Assembly (NCBI RefSeq): GCF_001509795.1
Contig: NZ_LLZN01000093.1
Span: forward strand, 1 to 23,058
Direction of reading: 5' to 3'
Origin: Streptomyces sp. NRRL WC-3605
GTDB lineage: Bacteria; Actinomycetota; Actinomycetes; Streptomycetales; Streptomycetaceae
DNA: 23,058 nucleotides
Positions 15,692 through 22,100 of the stretch are shown piece after piece. The notes beneath the pieces were generated by a model that saw only the letters and a list, made by a program, of their open reading frames with translations, searched no databases and was not told where the DNA came from. Made by a program: the position numbers and the translations under genes. The first letter of the stretch is position 1. Each line of letters begins with the position of its first letter.

Positions 15692-16504
15692 GGCGCGTCC
15701 GCCGATCCGCTCGCGGCCCTCGGGTCGCTCCCCGGTGTGCCCGAGGCCGTGGAGTCGGTGCGCAAGGCAGTCGACCGGGTGTACGGGCACCGGATCATGC
15801 GGCGCCGCAGCAACGAGATCACGTCCGAGGCGGCCCTGCGGGGCGCCCGCGGCTCCGCGGCGCTGTCGGGTGCGGACTGGGCGCTCGAGGAGGTGCGCCG
15901 GCGGACCGACTTCAGCGGTGACGACGAGGCGCGCGTGATGGGCGCGGCCCTGCGGCTCACCGCCGAGGCCGGTCAACTGCTGTCCATCTGGCGTCAGTCG
16001 CCGCTGCGGGTGCTGGCCCGGCTGCACCTGGTGGCCGCGGCGGAAGGTGACGAGCGGGTCGGGCGGCCGCGGCAGGAGGGTGAGGCGGTCGACGAACCGC
16101 TGATCGAGCTCCCCCTGCCGAGCGCCGGCGAGGCTCACGGCCGGCTGGAGGGACTCTCCGAGCTGATCATCGCGGGCGGGTCGGCGCCCGCGCTGGTGAC
16201 GGCCGCCGTGGTGCACGGCGAGCTGCTCGCGCTGCGCCCCTTCACCTCCCACAACGGCCTGGTCGCGCGTACGGCCGAGCGGGTCGTCCTGGTCGGCAGC
16301 GGACTCGACCCGAAGTCGGTGTGCGCGGCCGAGGTGGGGCACGCCGAGCTGGGCCGTGCGGCCTATCTGGCGGCGCTGGACGGCTATGTCTCCGGCACTC
16401 CCGAGGGCATGGCGGCCTGGATCGCCCACTGCGGCAAGGCGGTCGAGCTGGGCGCGCGCGAGTCCGTGGCGGTCTGCGAGGCGCTTCAGCGCGGAGCCGC
16501 GTGA
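15680..16504 (+). CDS. Fic-fold protein with degenerate active site
   Basis: A 274-residue soluble, Ala/Leu-rich helical protein. From about residue 170 it reads like a Fic domain (ALVTAAVVHGELLALRPF). The catalytic motif HPFx[D/E]GNGRxxR has become R186-P-F-T-S-H-N-G-L-V-A-R197. The catalytic histidine is Arg, the acidic residue Ser, the first Gly His and the first Arg Leu; N192, G193 and the final R197 remain. The tract after it (SVCAAEVGHAELGRAAYLAALDGY) keeps the typical Fic helices. An N-terminal segment (GSAALSGADWALEEV) resembles the Fic inhibitory region but lacks its glutamate. AMP transfer is therefore unlikely; binding or scaffolding is more plausible. Similar Streptomyces genes are often labelled 'oxidoreductase', for which I see no support. 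Confidence 0.7.
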   Translation: MSTTGASADPLAALGSLPGVPEAVESVRKAVDRVYGHRIMRRRSNEITSEAALRGARGSAALSGADWALEEVRRRTDFSGDDEARVMGAALRLTAEAGQLLSIWRQSPLRVLARLHLVAAAEGDERVGRPRQEGEAVDEPLIELPLPSAGEAHGRLEGLSELIIAGGSAPALVTAAVVHGELLALRPFTSHNGLVARTAERVVLVGSGLDPKSVCAAEVGHAELGRAAYLAALDGYVSGTPEGMAAWIAHCGKAVELGARESVAVCEALQRGAA

Positions 16505-16572
16505 ACCGCTTTCCGGCGGGTGGCGCGAGTGGAATTCCCTGAGCCGCGTGAGGTGCGGTGAAGCCGGGCGAC

Positions 16573-16750
16573 AAAATGCGGCGGTACGAGGATTCGTACC
16601 GCCGCTGGCATGTCCATCGGGTTACCAGGCGTCCTCGATGTATTGCCCATCAGGTCGGGAACTTTGCCCGTCACCTGGTGCGGCTGGCCCGTAATCGACG
16701 GGTCGACGTCGCGTGGGTGCCCAATGTCCATGCTCGGTCCGTGGGGCCAA
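16573..16750 (-). ncRNA. 6S-like/Ms1-like small RNA (scr3559 type)
   Basis: A structured minus-strand RNA in the 424-bp convergent gap after the Fic-like gene. A 14-nt closing stem pairs 16720-16733 with 16608-16621: GCAUG/CAUGC, a tandem G-A/A-G mismatch, then CAUUGGG/CCCGAUG with one U-G wobble. The wobble and G-A pairs work only on the minus strand. Inside are an ACCAGG/CCUGGU stem (16674-16679 with 16624-16629) and a CCCGU/ACGGG hairpin (16688-16702). The RNA ends in a terminator with a T-run. Context fits scr3559, a 6S-like RNA of S. coelicolor, and the mycobacterial RNA-polymerase-binding Ms1 RNA downstream of the same HAD gene. The 5' end is uncertain and may lie up to about 80 bases upstream. 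Confidence 0.65.
16578..16605 (-). terminator. Intrinsic terminator of the 6S-like RNA
   Basis: A perfect 12-bp stem GCGGCGGTACGA (16578-16589) with complement at 16594-16605 and a 4-base loop. On the minus strand it is followed by ATTTTGT, a proper T-run. On the plus strand no T-run follows, so it mainly serves minus-strand transcription, though it may also stop read-through from the Fic-like gene. Confidence 0.85.
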
Positions 16751-16928
16751 TATGCGTAGCTAAGGTGATCCTCTCGGATGTCCTTGGTCTCGCGGGCCGT
16801 TGAGTCCTTTGTACTCCAGACCGCAACCAAGCGGAAGACCTCGCTGCAGTTCTTTACTTTTGCGCTCAAATGCGAGCCAAACGGGCATCGATATCCGCAC
16901 GGGACGAACGAGGCGGCGAGGGTCCGGC

Positions 16929-17750
16929 TCAGGCGAGCGCCGTACGGCGCCGGCTCGCGTACCAGACGAGGCCGGCGGTCGCCGCGGCCGCACCTATGGC
17001 GGCCGCCGCGACGAGGGCGGGCCGCGGCGGTACCGAGAAGGCGGGGAAGCGCTGCTTGAGCCGGACCGGCCGGTGGAAGTCGAGAATCGGCCACCCGCGC
17101 GTGAGCGCTTCGCGGCGCAGCGCGCGGTCCGGGTTCACGGCGTGCGGGTGCCCGACGGTCTGCAGCATCGGCAGGTCGGTGGCCGAGTCGCTGTAGGCGT
17201 AGCAGCGGGCGAGGTCGTAGCCCTCGGACGCGGCCAGCTCCCGGATCGCCTCGGCCTTGGTCGGGCCGTACGCGTAGTACTCCACCTCTCCGGTGAAGCA
17301 GCCGTCGTCGCCGACGACCATGCGCGTCGCCACCACGCGGTCGGCGCCGAGCAACTCACCGATGGGCTCGACGACCTCGGCGCCGGACGTCGAGACGATC
17401 ACGACGTCGCGGCCGGCCGTGTGATGCTCCTCGATGAGGGACGCGGCCTCGTCGTAGATGATCGGGTCGATGAGGTCGTGCAGCGTCTCCGCGACGATCT
17501 CTTTGACCTGCTGGACGTTCCAGCCGCGGACCATCGCCGAGAGGTACTCGCGGGTCCGCTCCATCTGGTCGTGGTCCATGCCGCCCACGCGGAAGACGAA
17601 CTGCGCATAGGCGGTCCGCAAGGCGGCCCGGCGGTTGATCAGGCCGCCTTGGTAGAACGACTTGCTGAAGGTGAGCGTGCTCGACTTCGCAATGACCGTC
17701 TTGTCCAGGTCAAAGAAGGCGGCTGTGCGGGGCAAGGAGTGGTTTTCCAC
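16929..17750 (-). CDS. HAD-IB family phosphatase with C-terminal membrane anchor
   Basis: A 273-residue SerB-like haloacid dehalogenase-family phosphatase. Motif I is FFDLDKTV (nucleophile and acid aspartates), motif II VIVSTSGAE, and motif III the lysine in GPTKAEAI followed by YSDSATDLPML. A hydrophobic C-terminal helix (ALVAAAAIGAAAATAGLVWY) with a basic end (SRRR) would anchor it in the membrane. The Streptomyces homologue has been labelled 'morphological differentiation-associated protein', and its neighbour ssd suggests a link to septation; substrate unknown. GTG 17750 is preferred because TATGCT (17757-17762 on the minus strand) ends 6 bases before it, fitting a leaderless transcript. 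An in-frame ATG at 17774 is the alternative, adding 8 residues. Confidence 0.88.
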   Translation of the reverse strand: MENHSLPRTAAFFDLDKTVIAKSSTLTFSKSFYQGGLINRRAALRTAYAQFVFRVGGMDHDQMERTREYLSAMVRGWNVQQVKEIVAETLHDLIDPIIYDEAASLIEEHHTAGRDVVIVSTSGAEVVEPIGELLGADRVVATRMVVGDDGCFTGEVEYYAYGPTKAEAIRELAASEGYDLARCYAYSDSATDLPMLQTVGHPHAVNPDRALRREALTRGWPILDFHRPVRLKQRFPAFSVPPRPALVAAAAIGAAAATAGLVWYASRRRTALA

Positions 17751-17756
17751 GCCCTG

Positions 17757-17762
17757 AGCATA
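17757..17762 (-). promoter_or_regulatory. -10 element of HAD gene, probably leaderless
   Basis: On the minus strand TATGCT is followed after 6 bases by the GTG at 17750. A possible -35 (CCTTAC) lies 17 bases upstream. There is no Shine-Dalgarno sequence. Confidence 0.5.
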
Positions 17763-17854
17763 GGCGCAGCCCATTCGGCGTAAGGTCGGCGCGTGGGTTT
17801 GCTTGAGAAGGCTCTCGGGTACACCATGGAAGTCACGGATCGTTCGCGACCGTG

Positions 17855-17935
17855 CTAACCCGGTCCGACTCCTCCCCCCCCGAGTCGGCCGTGGAGACGA
17901 CCCCCGCTCTCCCCCCCGGCGGGGGTCGTCGCATG
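17855..17935 (+). ncRNA. 6C small RNA
   Basis: Two adjacent hairpins have loops made of cytosine runs, the hallmark of the actinobacterial 6C RNA. Hairpin 1: stem CCGACTC/GAGTCGG (17865-17871, 17882-17888), extended by GG/CC around a bulged T, with a loop containing eight C. Hairpin 2: perfect 12-bp stem GACGACCCCCGC (17896-17907) with 17919-17930 and a loop containing seven C. The C-runs fix the plus strand. In mycobacteria 6C (B11) also lies upstream of and parallel to ssd. 6C pairs with G-rich mRNA segments and affects growth and division. The exact ends are estimates; a T-run at 17946-17950 may mark termination. Confidence 0.9.
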
Positions 17936-18064
17936 TCCGGGGCCATTTTTCCCTTATGCGCACGGCCGCGAGGCTGGAGCCGGGCGGCCGCTGCCGCCCT
18001 ATCGGCATGCTTCCGATCCGTGACACTGCGTAATCGTTGCGCTGCTGTGGGGAGATCGTCCAGA

Positions 18065-18083
18065 GGTGAGTGCAAGGCTCACC
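18065..18083 (+). other. Small hairpin in the ssd upstream region
   Basis: GGTGAG (18065-18070) pairs with CTCACC (18078-18083). The 405 bp between the 6C RNA and ssd hold this hairpin, two DnaA-box-like sites and presumably the ssd promoter. I see no gene in it. Confidence 0.35.
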
Positions 18084-18117
18084 GGTTCGGGTGACGGTCA
18101 TATTCACAACTACCGAG

Positions 18118-18146
18118 TTGTCCACAGTTATTGACCAAGATCCACA
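18118..18146 (+). promoter_or_regulatory. DnaA-box-like sites upstream of ssd
   Basis: TTGTCCACA (18118-18126) equals the preferred Streptomyces DnaA box. A second weaker TCCACA lies at 18141-18146, exactly 20 bp further on. They lie about 200 bp upstream of ssd. Confidence 0.45.
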
Positions 18147-18342
18147 CGATTTGCCGGATCGCTGCATCGTCATTCCGACGCGTCCCGGCGAGCCGACTTC
18201 ATGGCCGGTTCCGGTTTGTCGGGCGTGATTGGCCGGTTCGTATCGGCCGTCCATATGGGGGCCGCTTACCGGCTCTTCACACCTTTGGGAATGGCGTGGC
18301 CGCAGGGCCGCGCGAACGATGCAGCGATGGGGGATGGAAACC

Positions 18343-19446
18343 GTGACCGCAGCCGTCACACACGATCCGCCGGGGCCCGCCTCCGGGCGGCCCGGGAAGC
18401 CGTTGATCGTCACCGAGGACGCCGACCTGCTCGACGATCTGCTGCGCCTGTGCGCGGCGGCCGGCGCCACACCCGAGGTCCATCACGGGGTGCCCGAGCC
18501 CCGGAGCAGTTGGGAGGCGGCGCCGCTCGTACTCGTCGGCGACGACGCCGCCCGCCGGGTGCGTGGCGCCGGACGCCGAGGCGGCGTGGTCCTCGTCGGC
18601 CGTGACCAGGACGACTCGGGAGTCTGGCGCCGGGCCGTCGAGATCGGCGCCGACCACGTCCTGATGCTTCCCGACGGCGAGCAGTGGCTGGTCGACCGGA
18701 TCGCCGACGTCGCGGAAGGCGTCGGACGGCCCGCGCTCACCGTGGGGGTCATCGGCGGGCGCGGCGGATCAGGAGCCTCCACGCTCGCGTGTGCCCTCGC
18801 CGTGACGGCCGCGCGCGAGGGACTGCGCACACTGCTGGTGGACGGCGATCCGCTGGGCGGCGGACTCGACGTAGTCCTCGGCGGCGAGGCCGTCGAGGGC
18901 CTGCGCTGGCCCGCCTTCGCCGGCTCACGCGGACGGCTGGGCAGCGGCGCCCTCGAGGAGTCCCTGCCCGAACTGCACTCCCTGCGGGTGCTCAGCTGGG
19001 ACCGGGGCGACAGCGTGGCGGTCCCTCCCCAGGCGATGCGCGCCGTACTGGCGGCCGCCCGGCGCCGCGGGGGAGCCGTCGTCGTCGACCTGCCCCGCCG
19101 GATCGACGACGGCGTCGCCGAAGCCCTGGCCCAGCTCGACCTCGGCATCCTCGTCGTCCCGGCCGAGCTGCGCGCCGTCGCCGCGGCCCGGCAGGTGGCC
19201 TCTGCGGTGCAGCTGCTGCTGAGAGATCTGCGCCTGGCCGTACGCGGGCCCTACGCGCTCGGACTCGACGACCGGGAGGTGGCCCGGCTCCTGGGACTGC
19301 CACTGGTGGGCGAGGTGCCGGTGGAGCCGGGGCTCCTGCGGCCCCACGAGCACCGGGAGCCGCCCGGCGCGGCGGCGCGGGGTCCGCTCGCCCGCTTCTG
19401 CAGGGAGTTCTGGGAGCGGGCGCTGTGTGAGGCGAGGGCGGCGTGA
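18343..19446 (+). CDS. ssd: Ssd/TadZ septum-site-determining-like protein
   Basis: A 367-residue MinD/ParA-superfamily protein that in Tad systems localises the apparatus and in mycobacteria inhibits septation. Residues about 20-125 resemble a receiver domain without phosphorylation residues (LIVTEDADLLDDLLRL to GADHVLML). The ATPase domain follows from about 133. The P-loop is degenerate: G138-G-R-G-G-S-G-A-S-T, where the signature lysine is Arg140 and the Walker A lysine is Ala145. VDGDPLGGGLD and VVVDLPRR keep the other nucleotide-site strands. GTG 18343 is chosen because GGGGGA lies 8 bases upstream; ATGs at 18334 and 18319 are alternatives with poorer sites. It heads the tad genes, as Rv3660c does. 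Confidence 0.9.
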   Translation: MTAAVTHDPPGPASGRPGKPLIVTEDADLLDDLLRLCAAAGATPEVHHGVPEPRSSWEAAPLVLVGDDAARRVRGAGRRGGVVLVGRDQDDSGVWRRAVEIGADHVLMLPDGEQWLVDRIADVAEGVGRPALTVGVIGGRGGSGASTLACALAVTAAREGLRTLLVDGDPLGGGLDVVLGGEAVEGLRWPAFAGSRGRLGSGALEESLPELHSLRVLSWDRGDSVAVPPQAMRAVLAAARRRGGAVVVDLPRRIDDGVAEALAQLDLGILVVPAELRAVAAARQVASAVQLLLRDLRLAVRGPYALGLDDREVARLLGLPLVGEVPVEPGLLRPHEHREPPGAAARGPLARFCREFWERALCEARAA

Positions 19447-19504
19447 GGGGCCTGAGTGAGGCGGGGGGCGGCGTGAACGGCCTGAGTGAGGCGGGGGGTC
19501 GAGA
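19427..19504. repeat. 30-bp tandem repeat across ssd stop codon
   Basis: CCTGAGTGAGGCGGGGGGCG and a nearly identical copy start at 19451 and 19481 (period 30). A degenerate earlier copy (GTGAGGCGAGGGCGGCGTGAG from 19427) contains the end of ssd. The repeats fill much of the gap before tadA. One copy contains a GTG (19473) whose frame closes soon after, so they do not encode a gene. Confidence 0.7.
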
Positions 19505-19555
19505 AGTGCGAGAGGTCGGCGGTGGCTGGGTGAGTACGGGTGGGGCGCGCGGGGT

Positions 19556-21016
19556 GTGGCGATGGTGATGGCGGCGGGTGCAGGCGTGGGGGTCCGTGTG
19601 GATGCAGGTGCGAGTGCGAGTGCGGGAGCGAGTGCAGGTGCACGGCCTCGGGCTCGGGTGCCGCGTTGGGCGGTAAGTGGCTCGGAGGGCGCGGGTGGGG
19701 CGCTGGTCCGGTCGGGTGCCCATGAGGTGCCCGCCCGGGCGAGCGCCGGTGGGGTCGGAGCCCGGCCGGGCGGCGTGGGCGGTTCGGCCGGTGGGCGATG
19801 GGCGTCGGGCGGTGTCGGTGGCGCGGCGGATGTGCCGACGGGGCTCCTCGACGGGGTGCGGCAGTGGCTGGCGGAGAGCGGGTCCGAACCGACTCCGGCC
19901 CGGGTCGCGCAGGCCCTGCGGGAGCAAGGCAGGGTGCTGGGGGACGCCGAAGTACTCGGCGCGGCCGAGCAGTTACGATCCGAGCTGGTCGGCAGCGGTC
20001 CGCTGGAGCCGCTGCTCGCCGACCCTGCCGTGACCGACGTCCTGGTCTCGGCACCGGACCGGGTCTGGGTCGACCGGGGCGGGGGCCTGGAGCTGACCTC
20101 GGTGTCCTTCCCCGACGCGGCGGCCGTACGACGTCTTGCGCAGCGCCTCGCCGCCGTAGCGGGCCGGCGGCTGGACGACGCCCGGCCCTGGGTGGACGCC
20201 CGGCTGCCCGACGGGACCCGTCTCCACGCGGTGCTCCCGCCGGTGGCCGTGGGGTGTGCCTGTCTGTCGCTCCGAGTGGCGCGTCCACGGGCGTTCAGAC
20301 TCGGCGAACTGGTCGCGGCGGGCACGGTGCCGCCGGGTGGGGACCGGGTGCTGCGTGCCCTGGTCGGCGCGCGGCTGTCCTTCCTCATCAGCGGCGGCAC
20401 CGGCAGCGGTAAGACGACGCTGCTGAGCGCACTGCTGGGACTGGTCGGACCGGGCGAGCGGATCGTGCTCGCCGAGGACTCGGCGGAGCTCAAGCCGGAC
20501 CACCCTCATGTCGTACGGCTGGAGAGCCGGCCCGCCAACCAGGAGGGCGCGGGCCTCGTCACCCTGGAGGACCTGGTGCGGCAGGCGTTGCGGATGCGGC
20601 CGGACCGGCTGGTCGTCGGCGAGGTGCGCGGACCCGAGGTGGTGCATCTGCTCGCCGCCCTCAACACAGGTCATGAAGGTGGCTGTGGGACTGTCCACGC
20701 CAACGCGGCCGCCGATGTGCCCGCCCGTCTCGAAGCCCTCGGGACGGCGGCCGGGCTCGACCGGGCCGCCCTGCACAGCCAGTTGGCCGCCGCGTTGTCG
20801 GTCGTCCTCCATCTCGTACGGGACCGGACCGGGCGTCGGCGGATCGCCGAGGTGCATGTGCTGGAGCGGGACCCGGCAGGGCTGGTGAGGACCGTGCCGG
20901 CGCTGCGCTGGGCCCCGGAGGGGTTCGTGGCCGAGCGGGGCTGGGAGCGGCTCCAGTCGCTTCTGCGCGGGGGCGGTGAGGTCAGGAGTGGCGCGGGTGG
21001 TGGCAGCCGTGGATGA
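19556..21016 (+). CDS. tadA: TadA/CpaF secretion ATPase
   Basis: Hexameric ATPase that powers Tad pilus assembly or secretion. The 486-residue frame has a conserved core from about residue 92 (PTGLLDGVRQWL). Walker A is GGTGSGKTT (K286). The Asp box EDSAELKP, Walker B-like RLVVGEVRGPE, and His-box HEGGCGTVHANAA are all present. Residues 1-90 are low-complexity Gly/Ala/Ser with no conserved features. The start is uncertain (GTG 19556, ATG 19562 or 19568), and none has a strong ribosome binding site. Leu140 is encoded by TTA (19973-19975), the only in-frame TTA codon I found in the window. Translation should therefore need the bldA tRNA. It lies after ssd and overlaps tadB. Confidence 0.9.
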   Translation: MAMVMAAGAGVGVRVDAGASASAGASAGARPRARVPRWAVSGSEGAGGALVRSGAHEVPARASAGGVGARPGGVGGSAGGRWASGGVGGAADVPTGLLDGVRQWLAESGSEPTPARVAQALREQGRVLGDAEVLGAAEQLRSELVGSGPLEPLLADPAVTDVLVSAPDRVWVDRGGGLELTSVSFPDAAAVRRLAQRLAAVAGRRLDDARPWVDARLPDGTRLHAVLPPVAVGCACLSLRVARPRAFRLGELVAAGTVPPGGDRVLRALVGARLSFLISGGTGSGKTTLLSALLGLVGPGERIVLAEDSAELKPDHPHVVRLESRPANQEGAGLVTLEDLVRQALRMRPDRLVVGEVRGPEVVHLLAALNTGHEGGCGTVHANAAADVPARLEALGTAAGLDRAALHSQLAAALSVVLHLVRDRTGRRRIAEVHVLERDPAGLVRTVPALRWAPEGFVAERGWERLQSLLRGGGEVRSGAGGGSRG

Positions 21017-21890
21017 GCTGGTGTCCGGCGCGCTCGACGGGCTGGGCGCGGCCGGTGTGTGCCTTGGAGCGGCGGCCGTCTGCCTGGTGGGCGGGCGGGG
21101 CCAGGGCGTGCGGCGGGCTCGGCTGCTGCTCGCGGGCGGCGAGGTCCTGGACGCCGGGCCGTCCGACTGGCGGCGGGTGGCAGGGACGCTGCGCCGGGTG
21201 CGCGGCCGTCTGAGAGCCGAGGGATGGGCTCTGGTCGCCGGTCTGGTGCTGGCGGTGCTCGGCTCGTCGGTGCTGCCGCTGGTCGCGGGGGCGGGCGGAG
21301 TGCCGTTGCTGAGACGGATGCGGCTGGCCCAGGAGGCGCGGCGCGCCCGGGAACTGCGCGGAGGCGCGGTGATCGCGCTGTGCGGGGCGCTGGCCGGTGA
21401 GGTGCGGGCGGGACGGCAGCCGGGTGAGGCGCTGCTGAGAGCGGCGCATGACTCCGGCGGGCTCGGCGCCGCGCAGTCCGCCGTGCTGGCGGCGGCGCGG
21501 TTCGGCGGCGATGTGCCGGGCGCGCTCGCCTCGGCGGCGCGGCAGCCCGGTGCGGAGGGGCTGTCAGGGCTGGCCGCGTGCTGGCGGGTCGCCGTCGACC
21601 AGGGGGCCGGGCTCGCGGCCGGGCTGGACCGGTTGGAGGCGGCACTCCGCGCGGAGCGCGATCAACGTGCCGATCTGCGCGCCCAATTGGCGGGTGCCCG
21701 GTCGACGGTGGTGATGCTGGCCGGGCTGCCGGTGCTGGGGCTGCTGCTCGGGGCGGCCATGGGGGCGGACCCGCTGCACGTGCTGCTGCACACCGGCGCC
21801 GGGTTCGGGTGCCTCGCGGTCGGCGGGGTGCTGGAAGGGACCGGCATGTGGTGGGCGGCGCGGATCGTGCGGGGAGCGGAGGCGGGGTGA
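20988..21890 (+). CDS. tadB: TadB-like inner-membrane platform protein
   Basis: A 300-residue type II secretion F-domain protein that, with TadC, forms the inner-membrane platform for the TadA ATPase. A hydrophobic pair lies near residues 72-102 (LVAGLVLAVLGSSVLPLVAG). The cytoplasmic F domain follows (ALCGALAGEVRAGRQPGEAL to GLAACWRVAVDQGAGLAAGL). C-terminal membrane helices are STVVMLAGLPVLGLLLGAAM and the following HTGAGFGCLAVGGVLEGTG. The start is ambiguous. GTG 20988 has GAGG 5 bases upstream, and GTG 20976 is in frame with a weaker site. Either overlaps the end of tadA by about 29-41 bases, so translation is likely coupled. Confidence 0.88.
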   Translation: MARVVAAVDELVSGALDGLGAAGVCLGAAAVCLVGGRGQGVRRARLLLAGGEVLDAGPSDWRRVAGTLRRVRGRLRAEGWALVAGLVLAVLGSSVLPLVAGAGGVPLLRRMRLAQEARRARELRGGAVIALCGALAGEVRAGRQPGEALLRAAHDSGGLGAAQSAVLAAARFGGDVPGALASAARQPGAEGLSGLAACWRVAVDQGAGLAAGLDRLEAALRAERDQRADLRAQLAGARSTVVMLAGLPVLGLLLGAAMGADPLHVLLHTGAGFGCLAVGGVLEGTGMWWAARIVRGAEAG

Positions 21891-21941
21891 GGCGGCGATC
21901 AGGGACTTCGGCAGTAACAGGAACAGGAAGGAGGAGGTGGC

Positions 21942-22100
21942 GTGAGCGGGGAAGTTGTCCACAGGCTGGGGATGGCCTTGGGGGCGGTGTTGATCGCCGG
22001 GTGGCTGATGCGGTGGTGGGCGGACGTCCGTCGGGAGCGCCGGGTCAGGGGGACGGCTGGTGGGCCTGATGAGGAGGGCCGACCTGGTGCCGGCCCGTAG
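21942..22100 (+). CDS. 52-aa membrane ORF, possibly the detached N-terminus of TadC
   Basis: GTG 21942 is preceded by an excellent ribosome binding site (AAGGAGGAGG), the best in the tad region. It opens a 52-codon frame: MSGEVVHRLGMALGAVLIAG, then WLMRWWADVRRERR and a short hydrophilic end. It has one membrane helix and a basic cytoplasmic edge. The stop at 22098-22100 lies inside tadC, which runs in another frame. TadC proteins usually start with such a helix, so this may be the tadC beginning cut off by a frameshift, real or from sequencing. It could also be an independent small membrane protein. It contains a second perfect TTGTCCACA DnaA-box sequence at 21955-21963. Confidence 0.6.
   Translation: MSGEVVHRLGMALGAVLIAGWLMRWWADVRRERRVRGTAGGPDEEGRPGAGP

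Noticed and set aside
16558..16803. 81-codon plus-strand frame after the Fic-like gene
   Set aside because: Third-position G/C is only about 65%, it overlaps the terminator and closing stem of the small RNA, and no ribosome binding site is well placed.
16486..17094. Minus-strand frame through the small-RNA region
   Set aside because: It runs through the terminator hairpin and overlaps the HAD gene. Codon use is mixed, so a non-coding RNA explains the region better.
18118..18146. Replication origin
   Set aside because: There are only two or three DnaA-like boxes and none of the dnaA/dnaN context; a regulatory role is more likely.
19608..19640. Phase-variable repeat at the tadA N-terminus
   Set aside because: The GAGTGC/GGTGCG units are irregular and in frame, and the true start codon is uncertain, so slippage control is not supported.
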